Counted from the first letter of the stretch, positions 11,222 to 20,275 are shown. The stretch: 64,000 nt of DNA from Micromonospora craniellae (GCF_014764405.1 NZ_CP061725.1:930001-994000); one strand, 5' to 3'. Notes: generated by a model not told the origin, from the letters alone. A program made the numbers and translations.

Positions 11222-12694
11222 GTGCCCACTACCCGACTGCCCAGTGCCGGATTCTCGATCACGATCCGGATCGCCGTACCCGCCGATGCGTCCTCGATCG
11301 GCCGGTTGACCACCTCCGTGGGCGAGGCCGGGGCCATCGTCACGGCACTGGACGTGGTCGACTCCGACCCGACCCACGTGATCGTCGACCTCACCTGCGA
11401 CACCGCCGACGCCGGGCACGCCGACCAGGTCGTGGACGCGCTCACCGCGCTGGACGGCGTGGACGTGCGCAAGGTCTCCGACCGTACCTTCCTGCTGCAC
11501 CTCGGCGGCAAGATCGAGGTCAGCTCGAAGGTGGCGCTGCGGACCCGGGACGAGCTGTCCCGGGCGTACACCCCGGGGGTGGCGCGGGTCTGCCAGGCGA
11601 TCGCGGAGAACCCGGCCGACGCCCGGCGGCTGACCATCAAGCGCAACACGGTCGCCGTGGTCAGCGACGGCTCGGCCGTGCTCGGACTGGGCAACCTCGG
11701 GCCGGCCGCCTCGCTGCCGGTGATGGAGGGCAAGGCGGCGCTGTTCAAGCGCTTCGGCGGGGTGGACGCCTGGCCGGTGGTGCTGGACACCCAGGACACC
11801 GACGAGATCGTCGCCATCGTGAAGGCGATCGCGCCCGCGTACGGCGGGATCAACCTGGAGGACATCGCCGCGCCGCGCTGCTTCGAGATCGAGGCGCAGC
11901 TGCGCGAGGCGCTGGACATCCCGGTCTTCCACGACGACCAGCACGGCACCGCGATCTGCGTGCTGGCCGCGCTCACCAACGCGCTGCGCGTGGTGGGCAA
12001 ACAGCTCGCCGACGTGCGGGTAATAATCTCCGGCGCCGGCGCGGCAGGCACCGCGATCATGAAGCTGCTGCTGCGCCAGGGCGTCGGCGACATCATCGCG
12101 TGCGACCGGCAGGGTGCTCTGTACCGCGGCCAGACCGACCTCAACCCGGCCTGGGAATGGCTGGCCCAGAACACCAACCGGGACGGCTACTCGGGTGACC
12201 TGGCCGGTGCGCTCGACGGCGCGGACGTCTTCATCGGCGTGAGCGCGCCGAACCTGCTCACCGGCGACGACCTCGCCACCATGGCCAAGAACTCGATCGT
12301 CTTCGCGCTGGCCAACCCGGACCCGGAGGTCGACCCCCGGGAGGCGCGCAAGCACGCCGCCGTCGTCGCCACCGGCCGCTCCGACCAGCCGAACCAGATC
12401 AACAACGTGCTCGCCTTCCCGGGCGTGTTCCGCGGCATGCTCGACGCGCACGCCGAGGAGTTCACCGAGGAGATGGCACTGGCCGCCGCCCGGGCAATCG
12501 CCGACGTGGTCGGCGAGGAGAAGATCAACCCCACGGTCATCGTGCCCAGCGTCTTCGACTCCCGGGTGGCCCCGGCGGTCGCCGCCGCCGTCCGCGCCGC
12601 CGCCCAGAACCCGGCCGCCACCCCTCCCCCCGCCGCCGACCCGGGCCCCGCCGACCTCCCCGAGATCGCCGCCAACGCCTCCGCCACCCCCTGA
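11222..12694 (+). CDS. NAD-dependent malic enzyme with N-terminal ACT domain
   Basis: The enzyme oxidatively decarboxylates malate to pyruvate. The 490-residue protein starts with an ACT-like regulatory domain (FSITIRIAVPADASSIGRL, about residues 12-85), then the malic domain (ELSRAYTPGVARVCQAI, GLGNLGPAASLPVMEGK, GGINLEDIAAPRCFEIE, FHDDQHGTA) and a Rossmann NAD-binding domain (VIISGAGAAGTAI). The metal-binding Glu/Asp residues of NLEDI and FHDDQHG are present. The ACT fusion is typical of actinobacterial enzymes and suggests allosteric control by an amino acid or metabolite. GTG 11222 follows CGGAGGGG. The Pro/Ala-rich last 30 residues are probably disordered. Cofactor choice (NAD rather than NADP) is inferred from the family. 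Confidence 0.94.
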   Translation: MPTTRLPSAGFSITIRIAVPADASSIGRLTTSVGEAGAIVTALDVVDSDPTHVIVDLTCDTADAGHADQVVDALTALDGVDVRKVSDRTFLLHLGGKIEVSSKVALRTRDELSRAYTPGVARVCQAIAENPADARRLTIKRNTVAVVSDGSAVLGLGNLGPAASLPVMEGKAALFKRFGGVDAWPVVLDTQDTDEIVAIVKAIAPAYGGINLEDIAAPRCFEIEAQLREALDIPVFHDDQHGTAICVLAALTNALRVVGKQLADVRVIISGAGAAGTAIMKLLLRQGVGDIIACDRQGALYRGQTDLNPAWEWLAQNTNRDGYSGDLAGALDGADVFIGVSAPNLLTGDDLATMAKNSIVFALANPDPEVDPREARKHAAVVATGRSDQPNQINNVLAFPGVFRGMLDAHAEEFTEEMALAAARAIADVVGEEKINPTVIVPSVFDSRVAPAVAAAVRAAAQNPAATPPPAADPGPADLPEIAANASATP

Positions 12695-12770
12695 CACCCC
12701 CGCCCACCGCCCGCCCTCGCGCCGCCTGACGGTGCCGCACGAGGCCAGAAGCGCCACGCCGGACCGGGGT

Positions 12771-12841
12771 CGATCATGGAGTTGTGGCGCGGACAATAGC
12801 CCTGCAAGTAGGGCATATCGTCAACCACAACTCCATGATCG
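12771..12841. repeat. Palindromic element between malic enzyme and dapF
   Basis: Perfect 17-bp inverted arms (CGATCATGGAGTTGTGG at 12771-12787, its complement at 12825-12841) flank a 37-nt spacer. The spacer holds its own stem, GCCCT at 12799-12803 and AGGGC at 12810-12814. It sits in a gap of about 200 bp between two convergent genes and could act as a bidirectional terminator or be a REP-like element. The rest of the gap is low-complexity G/C-rich DNA (12853-12895). Confidence 0.8.
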
Positions 12842-12890
12842 GCGCGGTCAACCAGGGGGTGCGGCGGGGGGTGGGGGGGGTGGGGTGGGG

Positions 12891-13736
12891 TCAGACGAGG
12901 GTGATGGTGCCGGTGGCTACGAGGACGGCGGGGCCGGAGAGCCAGCAGGAGCCCTCGTCGACGGTCACCGTGAGACGGCCGCCGGGTACGTCGACCGCGA
13001 CCGTGCCGGTCTCCCGGCCGGCGTCGTACAGGGCGACGGCGGCGACCGCGCACGCGCCGGTGCCGCAGGAGAGGGTCTCGGCCGAGCCGCGCTCGTAGAC
13101 CCGCATCAGCACGTGCGGGTCACCGCCGTCGACGGCGTCACCGGGGGCGGTGAACTCGACGTTCACCCCGTGCGGGAAGAGGTCCTCGTCGACGTGGGGC
13201 GCCCGGGTCAGGTCGAGTCCGGCGAGATCCAGGCCGGCGGGCAGCGGGCAGACCAGGTGCGGGTTGCCGACGTCCACCGCCGTGCCGGGCAGGGCCAGCC
13301 CGCCCAGGGCGGCCGTCGAGGCGGCGTACAACCGGGGACGACGCATCTGGACGGCCACAGCGTCGCCGGCGACCCGGGCGTGCACGATGCCGGCGCGGGT
13401 GGCCACCGGGAGGTCGCCGTCGCCCGGGGTGGCCAGCCCGGTGTCCAGCAGGTACCGGACGAAGACCCGGGTGCCGTTGCCGCACATCTCGGCGAAGGAT
13501 CCGTCGGAGTTCCAGTAGTCCATGAACCACTCGGCCTCGCCAGCCAGGGCGATGCCGTCCGGGTGCCTGGCAGCGCGGACCACCCGCAGCACACCATCCC
13601 CGCCGAGGCCGCGTCGCCGGTCGCAGATCGCCGCCACCTTCTCGGGTGTCAGGTCGAGTGCGCCGTCCGGATCGGGCAGGATCACGAAGTCGTTGGCGGT
13701 GCCGTGTCCCTTGGTGAACTCCACGCCTTCCATCAT
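12891..13736 (-). CDS. dapF: Diaminopimelate epimerase
   Basis: DapF converts LL- to meso-diaminopimelate for lysine and peptidoglycan. The 281-residue protein has both catalytic cysteines: Cys85 in EMCGNGTR and Cys224 in SCGTGACA (counted from the first Met). The N-terminal KGHGTANDFVIL and GLGGDGVLRV motifs are also present. The start is ATG 13736 or the adjacent ATG 13733; ATG 13736 overlaps the miaA stop by 4 bp (ATGA), implying translational coupling. It is the last gene of the overlapping operon dioxygenase-like/miaA/dapF, the same order as in Mycobacterium. Confidence 0.97.
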   Translation of the reverse strand: MMEGVEFTKGHGTANDFVILPDPDGALDLTPEKVAAICDRRRGLGGDGVLRVVRAARHPDGIALAGEAEWFMDYWNSDGSFAEMCGNGTRVFVRYLLDTGLATPGDGDLPVATRAGIVHARVAGDAVAVQMRRPRLYAASTAALGGLALPGTAVDVGNPHLVCPLPAGLDLAGLDLTRAPHVDEDLFPHGVNVEFTAPGDAVDGGDPHVLMRVYERGSAETLSCGTGACAVAAVALYDAGRETGTVAVDVPGGRLTVTVDEGSCWLSGPAVLVATGTITLV

Positions 13737-14650
13737 GGCGCAGCGGCACGGACCGTCCGGAGGGTGGCCTCGATCAGTCCCGGATCGGCCGAGTCGAGCC
13801 AGTGCACTCGCGGGTCACGCCGGAACCAGGACCGCTGGCGGCGGACGAAGCGACGGGTGGCCCGGATCGTCTCGTCATGCGCCTCGGTCTCGGTCAGCTC
13901 GCCGGCGAGGAAGCGCAGCACCTGCTGGTAGCCGAGCGCCCGACTGGCCGTACGCCCCTGCGCCAGGCCGTGGCCGACCAGCTGCCGGGTCTCGGCGACC
14001 AGACCGTCGGCCCACATCCGGTCCACCCGGGTGGCGATGCGGTCGTCGAGCCGGGCGGTGTCCAGATCGACGCCGAGCTGGACGGCGGGGTAGTACGGCG
14101 TCGGCTCCGGCAACGCGGCGGTGAACGGCCGGCCGGTCAGCTCGATCACCTCCAGCGCCCGGACGATCCGCCGGCCGTTGCCGGGCAGGATGCCGTCCGC
14201 CGCCGCCGGGTCGGCCGCGCGCAGCCGCGCGTACAGCGGTGCCGGGCCGACGGCGACCAGCTCGCCCTCTAGGCGTTCGCGCAGTGCCGGGTCGGTGCCG
14301 GGGAACTCGAACCGCTCCAGCACCGCCCGCACGTACAGTCCGGAGCCGCCGACCAGCAGCGGCACGCGGCCCCGGGCCAGGATGTCGTCGATCGCCGCGC
14401 GGGCCAGCCCCTGGTACTCCGCGACGCTGGCCGGCTCGGCCACCTCCCAGAGGTCCAGCAGGTGGTGCGGCACGCCCTCCCGTTCGGCGACGGTGAGCTT
14501 CGCGGTGCCGATGTCCAGGCCCCGGTAGAGCTGCATCGAATCGGCGTTGACCACCTCGCCGTCGAGCGCGTGCGCCAGCGCGATGCTCAGCGCCGACTTG
14601 CCCGCCGCCGTCGGCCCGACCACCGCGACCACGGTGCCCGGGGCGCTCAT
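13733..14650 (-). CDS. miaA: tRNA dimethylallyltransferase
   Basis: MiaA adds dimethylallyl to N6 of A37 in tRNAs reading UNN codons. The 305-residue protein has the P-loop GPTAAGKS (residues 12-19), the substrate motifs NADSMQLYRGLDIGTAK and HHLLDLWEV, GGSGLYVRAVL, and C-terminal LGYQQVL. ATG 14650 overlaps the upstream stop by ATGA, and its own stop overlaps dapF. The next enzyme in this pathway, MiaB, is encoded about 4 kb away (18758-20275), so both steps toward ms2i6A37 are present. Confidence 0.97.
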   Translation of the reverse strand: MSAPGTVVAVVGPTAAGKSALSIALAHALDGEVVNADSMQLYRGLDIGTAKLTVAEREGVPHHLLDLWEVAEPASVAEYQGLARAAIDDILARGRVPLLVGGSGLYVRAVLERFEFPGTDPALRERLEGELVAVGPAPLYARLRAADPAAADGILPGNGRRIVRALEVIELTGRPFTAALPEPTPYYPAVQLGVDLDTARLDDRIATRVDRMWADGLVAETRQLVGHGLAQGRTASRALGYQQVLRFLAGELTETEAHDETIRATRRFVRRQRSWFRRDPRVHWLDSADPGLIEATLRTVRAAAP

Positions 14651-15378
14651 GCGCGTTCCCAGTTCGCCACGAGGTAGGCCACGCCGTAGGGCGCGCTGTG
14701 GTGACGCAGCTCGCCGCGCCAGTCGCCGCCGGTCGCCCGCGCCGCGCCGGCGAGCACCTGCCAGGGCGCCCGCCCAGCGACCTTGAGCTGCGCCGACAGG
14801 ACAGGGTCCAGGCCGAGCAGCGCGTCGACGTCCGCGTCGGCGAGGGCTTTCCCGACCGTCTCGTCGTACGCTTCGGCGCGCGGATCGGCGTAGCCAGGCG
14901 CCTTCTCGCCCCGGCTGGCCGACCCGTCCCCCATCACCAGCAGCGCCCACGGATGGTTCGGCCCGAGTTGGGCGCCGAGAGCGGCACACGTCTCAGTCGA
15001 CGTGTCAGCGGCGACGGTCGACATCCGCCAGCTCGTGCCGCCCGACGCCGTCACCGGTCGCCGGCTCAGCAGCCAGGCGCCGACGAGCAGGCTGAGCGGC
15101 AGGCGGTCGGTGCCGACCCGGCCGTCGGGAAGGCTGCCGAGCAGCACCTCCACCGACACTCCCCAGGGCGCGAAACTGCCACGGTACGGAAAGTCGAGAT
15201 CGGCGGTGCGGTCGTCGACGCCGATCACCAGGACACGGCGGGCGCCGGAGTCGAGCAGCCGGGCGACGGCGGCGTCGCAGGCGGTACGCAGGTCGTCCAG
15301 TTCGGGCGCGGCGGCACCGGCCGCCTCGGGGACCAGCAGCGGTGGGTGGGGGCAGACGGCGGCGGCGACCAGTGGCAC
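14647..15378 (-). CDS. Class III extradiol dioxygenase-like protein
   Basis: The 243-residue product fits the LigB-like family found next to miaA in actinobacteria (Rv2728c in M. tuberculosis occupies this place). AAAVCPHPPLLVPE at the start carries a His-Pro-His pair of the family's metal site, followed by ARRVLVIGVDDRTADL and HPWALLVMGDGSASRG. The substrate is unknown; the gene is kept with miaA and dapF more for synteny than for any shown link. The start is uncertain: GTG 15378 (VPLVAAAVCPHPP) has a weak ribosome site, and a longer open frame exists without homology. The stop overlaps miaA. Confidence 0.75.
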   Translation of the reverse strand: MPLVAAAVCPHPPLLVPEAAGAAAPELDDLRTACDAAVARLLDSGARRVLVIGVDDRTADLDFPYRGSFAPWGVSVEVLLGSLPDGRVGTDRLPLSLLVGAWLLSRRPVTASGGTSWRMSTVAADTSTETCAALGAQLGPNHPWALLVMGDGSASRGEKAPGYADPRAEAYDETVGKALADADVDALLGLDPVLSAQLKVAGRAPWQVLAGAARATGGDWRGELRHHSAPYGVAYLVANWERA

Positions 15379-15651
15379 CCGGCAACCGTATCGGGCGGCT
15401 GGGCCGGGACCGTCGCGTACCGGCCGCCCACGCCCTGTCGGCGGGCCCCTCGGTCGTACGCCGTTCGGCGAAGAGCGGCACGCCGGTTCGGACGGTGACG
15501 GTAGGTGGCTAGGACACCGTATGGTCACGGTCGGCGATAGGCGCTCGACGCGGACCGGGGCGGACCTGTGACAATGCCCGGAGAAACTTGGCTGCGCCGT
15601 GGCGGGCCCGGGAGGCTGCTCCCTGGGCACCGGGAGATCGAGGATGGGCAC

Positions 15652-16860
15652 ATGAGCGACTGGACTGCCTTCGGACGGGTGGACGCGGACGGCACCGTTT
15701 ACGTCAAGACCGCCGAGGGCGAGCGGGTGGTCGGATCCTGGCAGGCGGGAGCACCGGAGGAGGGATTGGCGCACTTTGCGCGCCGCTTCGCCGACCTGGT
15801 GACCGAGGTGGATCTGACCGAGGCGCGGCTCAACTCGGGCGCGGCGGACGCCAACCATTCGCTGAGCACGATCCGCCGGATCCGCGCCTCGTTGGCCGAG
15901 GCGCACGTGGTCGGTGACATCGACGCCCTCGCCGCCCGGCTCGACAAGCTGGCCACGGTGGCCGAGGAGAAGGCCGGCGAGGCGCGGGCCGCCAAGGAGG
16001 CCGCCCGCACGGAGGCCCTGGCGCGGAAGACCACGCTGGTCGAGGAGGCGGAGAAGCTGGCCGCTGAGTCGACCGGCTGGAAGACCGCCGGCGACCGGCT
16101 CAAGGAGATCCTCGACGAGTGGAAGACCATTCGGGGGGTCGACAAGAAGGCCGACGGTGAGCTGTGGAAGCGGTTCGCTGCCGCCCGGGACGGCTTCACC
16201 CGCCGTCGGGGCGCCCACTTCGCCTCCCTGGACGCGCAGCGCAAGCAGGCGCAGACGGTCAAGGAGGAACTGGTCGCCGAGGCCGAGAAGATCTCCGACT
16301 CCACCGACTGGGCGTCCACCGCCAACCAGCTCAAGGAGCTGATGAACCAGTGGAAGGCCGCGCCGCGCGCCTCCAAGGAGGCCGAGCAGCGGCTGTGGGA
16401 GAGGTTCCGGGCCGCGCAGGACGCCTTCTTCACCCGGCGCAGTGAGGTATTCTCGGCGCGCGACAACGAGCAGCGCGCCAACCTGGAGCGCAAGCAGGCG
16501 CTGCTCGGCGAGGCCGAGGCGCTGGACGTCGAGGGCGACCCGAAGGGCGCGCAGGCGAAGCTGCGGGACATCCAGGCGCAGTGGCACGAGGCCGGCCGGG
16601 TTCCCCGGGAGACGGCGGCCGGGCTGGAGCGCCGGCTGCGGGCCGTCGACGAGAAGGTCCGCGAAGTGATGGACTCGGCCTGGCGCCGGACCACCCGCGA
16701 GGACAACCCGCTGCTGGCCCAGATGCGGTCCCAGGTGGCCGAGGCCGAGGAGCGGCTGGCCCGCGCTAAGGCGGCCGGCGACGCCCGACGGATCAAGGAG
16801 GCCGAGCAGGCGCTCGCCTCCAAGCGGCAGTTCCTCCAGCTGGCCGAACAGGCCGGCTGA
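15652..16860 (+). CDS. DUF349 domain-containing coiled-coil protein
   Basis: The 402-residue protein is built of DUF349 repeats with the signature WK...LKEILDEWKTIRGV...ELWKRFAAARDGFTRR. At least three copies occur (LKEILDEWK, LKELMNQWK, LRDIQAQWH, each followed by a W/RF or R-rich helix). The whole C-terminal half is charged and helical, consistent with coiled coil. The N-terminal part (FGRVDADGTVYVKTAEGERV) is a small beta domain seen in the actinobacterial family (Rv2731-like). Function is unknown; a link to stress responses or RNA has been proposed for distant relatives. ATG 15652 is preferred over the open frame start at 15568 because MSDWTAFGRV is the conserved N-terminus. A strong terminator follows. 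Confidence 0.85.
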   Translation: MSDWTAFGRVDADGTVYVKTAEGERVVGSWQAGAPEEGLAHFARRFADLVTEVDLTEARLNSGAADANHSLSTIRRIRASLAEAHVVGDIDALAARLDKLATVAEEKAGEARAAKEAARTEALARKTTLVEEAEKLAAESTGWKTAGDRLKEILDEWKTIRGVDKKADGELWKRFAAARDGFTRRRGAHFASLDAQRKQAQTVKEELVAEAEKISDSTDWASTANQLKELMNQWKAAPRASKEAEQRLWERFRAAQDAFFTRRSEVFSARDNEQRANLERKQALLGEAEALDVEGDPKGAQAKLRDIQAQWHEAGRVPRETAAGLERRLRAVDEKVREVMDSAWRRTTREDNPLLAQMRSQVAEAEERLARAKAAGDARRIKEAEQALASKRQFLQLAEQAG

Positions 16861-16873
16861 ACGCACTTCGGAC

Positions 16874-16908
16874 AACCCCGGTCCCCCGTGCGGGAACCGG
16901 GGTTTTTC
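16874..16908 (+). terminator. Rho-independent terminator after the DUF349 gene
   Basis: AACCCCGGT (16874-16882) pairs with ACCGGGGTT (16896-16904), with further internal CCC/GGG pairing, and runs into a TTTTT tract at 16903-16907. It lies 13 bp past the stop. Confidence 0.85.
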
Positions 16909-17277
16909 GTCGTCGAAACTCCTGGTCAGGGAGATGTGAACGTACGACATTTACATCAAGCCGATTCTATGGTTATCTGGGGAAAGCGCTTGCCCTACGG
17001 GGCCAGACACGCCGAGCCACTCCGACCCACTACGTCCGACGGCAGGCCGCACTCCGCGACCGCCACCGGCACCGCTGCCACTGGGCAGGGCAGTCATTGG
17101 CGCCGGGGCGTACTCCCTGCCGACCGGACGACGCATCGAGGCCAGCCACGGGACGCACCACCGGCACCCGACCGTGGCGGGCCGCATCGCGGACGTGTCC
17201 GGGCACCGACAGTCGGTCCGCGAGCACCACGCGTCGTCCGACCCGTTCCGCGTACCCGAGGATGAGGAGAAATCTCC
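16909..17277. other. Upstream region of the pectate lyase gene
   Basis: This 369-bp stretch has no credible gene. Its left part (16935-16985) is the most A/T-rich DNA nearby and holds the LacI-type palindrome at 16980-16995. The remainder is G/C-rich untranslated leader ending in an AGGAG ribosome site about 10 nt before the lyase start. Confidence 0.6.
16980..16995. promoter_or_regulatory. LacI-family operator-like palindrome upstream of pectate lyase
   Basis: GGGAAAGCGCTTGCCC is symmetric around AGCGCT with one mismatched pair. LacI/GalR-family regulators of carbohydrate genes in actinobacteria bind such sites (central CG, flanking A/T). It is 283 bp upstream of the lyase GTG, so the promoter would have to be close by with a long leader. 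Candidate only. Confidence 0.45.
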
Positions 17278-18711
17278 GTGCTTGCATTCGTCACGCGTCG
17301 CCTGACCCGGCGACTCGCGGTGCTGGCCGCCACGGCGGTCGCGCTGCCCACGGCGCTCGTCGCGGTGACAGCCGCCCCGGCCACGGCGGCGACCGTCGAC
17401 ACCAGTGCCTACTACGTGTTCGTGAACCGCAACAGCGGCAAAGCGATGGACCTGTGGGAGTGGTCCACCGCCGACGGTGGCGAGATCCGCCAGTTCAACC
17501 GCCTCGACGGCACCAACCAGCAGTTCCAGTTCGTCGACGTGGGCAACGGCTACTACCAGCTCCGCAACCGGCACTCCGGCAAGGTCGTGACCGTACCGAA
17601 CTCGAACGACGGCGTACAGGTCACCCAGGTCACGGCAAGCAGCGACACCAAGCAGCATTGGGCACTGCGCGACTCCGCCAACGGCGACGTACGGTTCATC
17701 AACCGGCACAGCAGCAAGGCGCTAGAGGTGTGGGAGTGGTCCACCGCCGACGGCGCGGTCGTCTCGCAGTACGCGGACCTGGACGGCGCCAACCAGCAGT
17801 GGCAACTCGTCAGGCTGGGTGGCGGCACGACTCCCCCGCCCAACCCCGGCCCGCAGACCGGGCTGGTCGGCTGGGCCACCCAGAACGGCGGCACCACCGG
17901 CGGTGGCAACGCCGGCGTGACCACGGTGACCACGGCGTCGGCGTTGACCAGCGCCCTCGGCTCCAGCAGCGCGGCGGTGATCCGGGTCTCCGGCACCATC
18001 AACTGCTCGGGGATGCTGCGGGTCCGGTCCAACAAGACCATCCTCGGCAACGCCGGGGCGACGATCGCCGGCTGCGGCTTCACCATCAACGGTGACCGCA
18101 ACGTCATCATCCGCAACCTGACCTTCCGGAACTGGGGCGACGACGCGATCAACATCGAGCAGTCGGCCACCAACATCTGGGTCGACCACAACACCTTCAG
18201 CGCCGGCTACGACGGTGCGGTCGACATCAAGCGCGGCTCCGACTTCATCACCGTCTCGTGGAACCGGGTGTTCAGCCACGACAAGACCATGCTGCTCGGG
18301 CACAGCGACAGCAACGCCAGCCAGGACGTCGGACGGCTGCGCGTGTCGTACCACCACAACTGGTTCGACGGCAGCAACCAGCGCAACCCGCGGGTCCGCT
18401 TCGGTAACCCGGTGCACGTCTACAACAACTACTACAGCAACGTGCGCGGCTACGGCGTGGCGTCCACGATGAACGCCGGCGTGCTGGTCGAGGGGAACTA
18501 CTTCGAGAACACCCCCGACCCGTACCACCGTGGTGAGGGTAACTCCGGGCCGGGCGGCCTGGTGGCCCGCAACAACCACTTCGTCAACTCGGGCGGCGGA
18601 CAGGCCGGCGGCAGCGTGGCCGGCATCCCGTACCCGTACACCCTGGACACCCCGAGCAACGTCAAGTCGATCGTGACGGGCGGCGCGGGCGCCGGACGGA
18701 TCTCGGTCTGA
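17278..18711 (+). CDS. Secreted pectate lyase (PL1) with N-terminal ricin-type lectin domain
   Basis: The 477-residue protein starts at GTG 17278 behind AGGAG. Residues 1-38 form a signal peptide ending APATAA. Residues 40-180 are a ricin-B/CBM13-like domain with two near-identical repeats (LWEWSTADGGEIRQF at 59-73; VWEWSTADGAVVSQY at 151-165) and QxW-type ends (NQQFQF, NQQWQL). After a Pro/Gly linker, residues 195-477 are a PL1 parallel beta-helix: IWVDHNTFS (300-308), YDGAVDIKRGSDFITVSWN and RNPRVRFG (369-376), which carry the calcium ligands and catalytic Arg of family 1. It should cleave polygalacturonate by beta-elimination outside the cell. Regulation may act through the upstream LacI-like palindrome. 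It stands alone, with no other pectin genes visible. Confidence 0.93.
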   Translation: MLAFVTRRLTRRLAVLAATAVALPTALVAVTAAPATAATVDTSAYYVFVNRNSGKAMDLWEWSTADGGEIRQFNRLDGTNQQFQFVDVGNGYYQLRNRHSGKVVTVPNSNDGVQVTQVTASSDTKQHWALRDSANGDVRFINRHSSKALEVWEWSTADGAVVSQYADLDGANQQWQLVRLGGGTTPPPNPGPQTGLVGWATQNGGTTGGGNAGVTTVTTASALTSALGSSSAAVIRVSGTINCSGMLRVRSNKTILGNAGATIAGCGFTINGDRNVIIRNLTFRNWGDDAINIEQSATNIWVDHNTFSAGYDGAVDIKRGSDFITVSWNRVFSHDKTMLLGHSDSNASQDVGRLRVSYHHNWFDGSNQRNPRVRFGNPVHVYNNYYSNVRGYGVASTMNAGVLVEGNYFENTPDPYHRGEGNSGPGGLVARNNHFVNSGGGQAGGSVAGIPYPYTLDTPSNVKSIVTGGAGAGRISV

Positions 18712-18721
18712 CCGCGCGGGT

Positions 18722-18753
18722 CGGTCGGGGCGCGGCTCGCCGGGCCCCGACCG
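18722..18753. terminator. Bidirectional hairpin between pectate lyase and miaB
   Basis: A perfect 10-bp inverted repeat (CGGTCGGGGC at 18722-18731, complement at 18744-18753) with a 12-nt loop fills the 46-bp gap between two convergent genes. Confidence 0.65.
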
Positions 18754-18757
18754 GCCC

Positions 18758-20275
18758 TCAGGGCGAGACGGCGCAGCCGGTCGTCGGCGCGGGCGCCACG
18801 GCCGGCGCGCCGACGGACGGCAACCCGAGCAACACGCCGGCAGTACGCGGCGAGCGGCCCGCCTCGGCCGCGTCACCGGCCCGGGTACGCCGGTGCGACA
18901 GCGGCGCCCCGTCGGCGTTGAGGTGGTGCGGGGCGGCGTAGGTGATCGCGGTGTGCACGATGTCGCCCGGCCGGATCACGCCGGGCTGGCCCTTCGCGCC
19001 GGCCTCGCCCGTCGCGAAGTGCACCAGGCGGCCGTCGCGGGCCCGGCCCGACATCCGGCCGGTGCGCTCGTCCTTGCGCCCCTCCCCGACCGCGACCAGC
19101 ACCTCGACGGTCTCGCCCACCAGCTTGCGGTTCTCCGCCCAGGTGATCTCCTCGACGCAGGCGATCAACCGCTCGTACCGCTCCTGCACGACCTGCTTGG
19201 GCAGCTGACCGTCCATCGTCGCGGCGGGCGTGCCGGGGCGCTTCGAGTACTGGAACGTGAACGCGGAGGAGAACCGCGCCTCGCGGACCACCTCCAGGGT
19301 GCGCGCGAAGTCCGCCTCGGTCTCGCCGGGGAAACCGACGATGATGTCGGTGGTGATCGCGGCGTCCGGCATCGCGGCACGGACCTTCTCGATGATCCCC
19401 AGGTACCTGTCCGACCGGTACGACCGGCGCATCGCGCGCAGCACCTCGTCGGAGCCGGACTGCAACGGCATGTGCAGCGAGTGGCAGACGTTCGGCGTCT
19501 CGGCCATCGCGGCGATCACGTCGTCGGTGAAGTCCTTCGGGTGCGGGCTGGTGAACCGGACCCGCTCCAGCCCGTCGATCTCACCGCAGGCGCGCAGCAG
19601 CTTACCGAAGGCGTACCGGTCGCCGAACTCCACGCCGTACGAGTTGACGTTCTGCCCGAGCAGCGTCACCTCCAGCACGCCCTCGTCGACGAGCGCGCGT
19701 ACCTCGCTGAGGACGTCCCCGGGGCGGCGGTCCCTCTCCCGGCCCCGCAACGACGGCACGATACAGAAGGTGCAGGTGTTGTTGCACCCCACCGAGATCG
19801 AAACCCAGCCGGCGTACGTGGACTCGCGGCGGGTCGGCAGCGTCGACGGGAACACGTCGAGGGCTTCGAGGATCTCCACCTCGGCGGCCGCGTTGTGCCG
19901 GGCCCGCTCCAGCAGCACCGGCAGCGAGCCGATGTTGTGGGTGCCGAAGACCACGTCGACCCAGGGCGCCTTGCGGACGATGTCGCCGCGGTCCTTCTGG
20001 GCCAGGCAGCCGCCCACCGCGATCTGCATCCCCGGGTGCCGGTCCTTGACCGGACGCAGGTGCCCCAGGTTGCCGTACAGTCGGTTGTCGGCGTTCTCGC
20101 GGACCGCGCAGGTGTTGAACACCACCACGTCCGGGGTGTCGTCGGCCTCGCCCGCGCGGACGTAGCCCGCCTGTTCGAGCAGGCCGGAAATGCGCTCGGA
20201 GTCGTGCACGTTCATCTGGCAGCCGTAGGTGCGCACCTGGTAGGTGCGCGGGCCGCCCGCCGCTGCGGTAGTCAT
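18758..20275 (-). CDS. miaB: tRNA-2-methylthio-N6-dimethylallyladenosine synthase
   Basis: MiaB is a radical-SAM enzyme that adds the methylthio group to i6A37 made by MiaA. The 505-residue protein has the UPF0004 cluster ligands Cys19 (RTYGCQMN), Cys56 (NTCAVREN) and Cys90 (VGGCLAQ), the radical-SAM CxxxCxxC at Cys164/168/171 (VGCNNTCTFCIVPS), and a TRAM domain near the C-terminus. About 60 extra residues after TRAM are Pro/Ala-rich and probably disordered. ATG 20275 matches the usual start; the frame is open to 20449 but the additional residues overlap the divergent DUF2277 gene. Confidence 0.97.
   Translation of the reverse strand: MTTAAAGGPRTYQVRTYGCQMNVHDSERISGLLEQAGYVRAGEADDTPDVVVFNTCAVRENADNRLYGNLGHLRPVKDRHPGMQIAVGGCLAQKDRGDIVRKAPWVDVVFGTHNIGSLPVLLERARHNAAAEVEILEALDVFPSTLPTRRESTYAGWVSISVGCNNTCTFCIVPSLRGRERDRRPGDVLSEVRALVDEGVLEVTLLGQNVNSYGVEFGDRYAFGKLLRACGEIDGLERVRFTSPHPKDFTDDVIAAMAETPNVCHSLHMPLQSGSDEVLRAMRRSYRSDRYLGIIEKVRAAMPDAAITTDIIVGFPGETEADFARTLEVVREARFSSAFTFQYSKRPGTPAATMDGQLPKQVVQERYERLIACVEEITWAENRKLVGETVEVLVAVGEGRKDERTGRMSGRARDGRLVHFATGEAGAKGQPGVIRPGDIVHTAITYAAPHHLNADGAPLSHRRTRAGDAAEAGRSPRTAGVLLGLPSVGAPAVAPAPTTGCAVSP

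Noticed and set aside
14647..16950. Very long minus-strand frame covering the dioxygenase-like gene and the DUF349 gene
   Set aside because: The part beyond 15378 is antisense to the DUF349 gene and has no homology. Only 14647-15378 is accepted.
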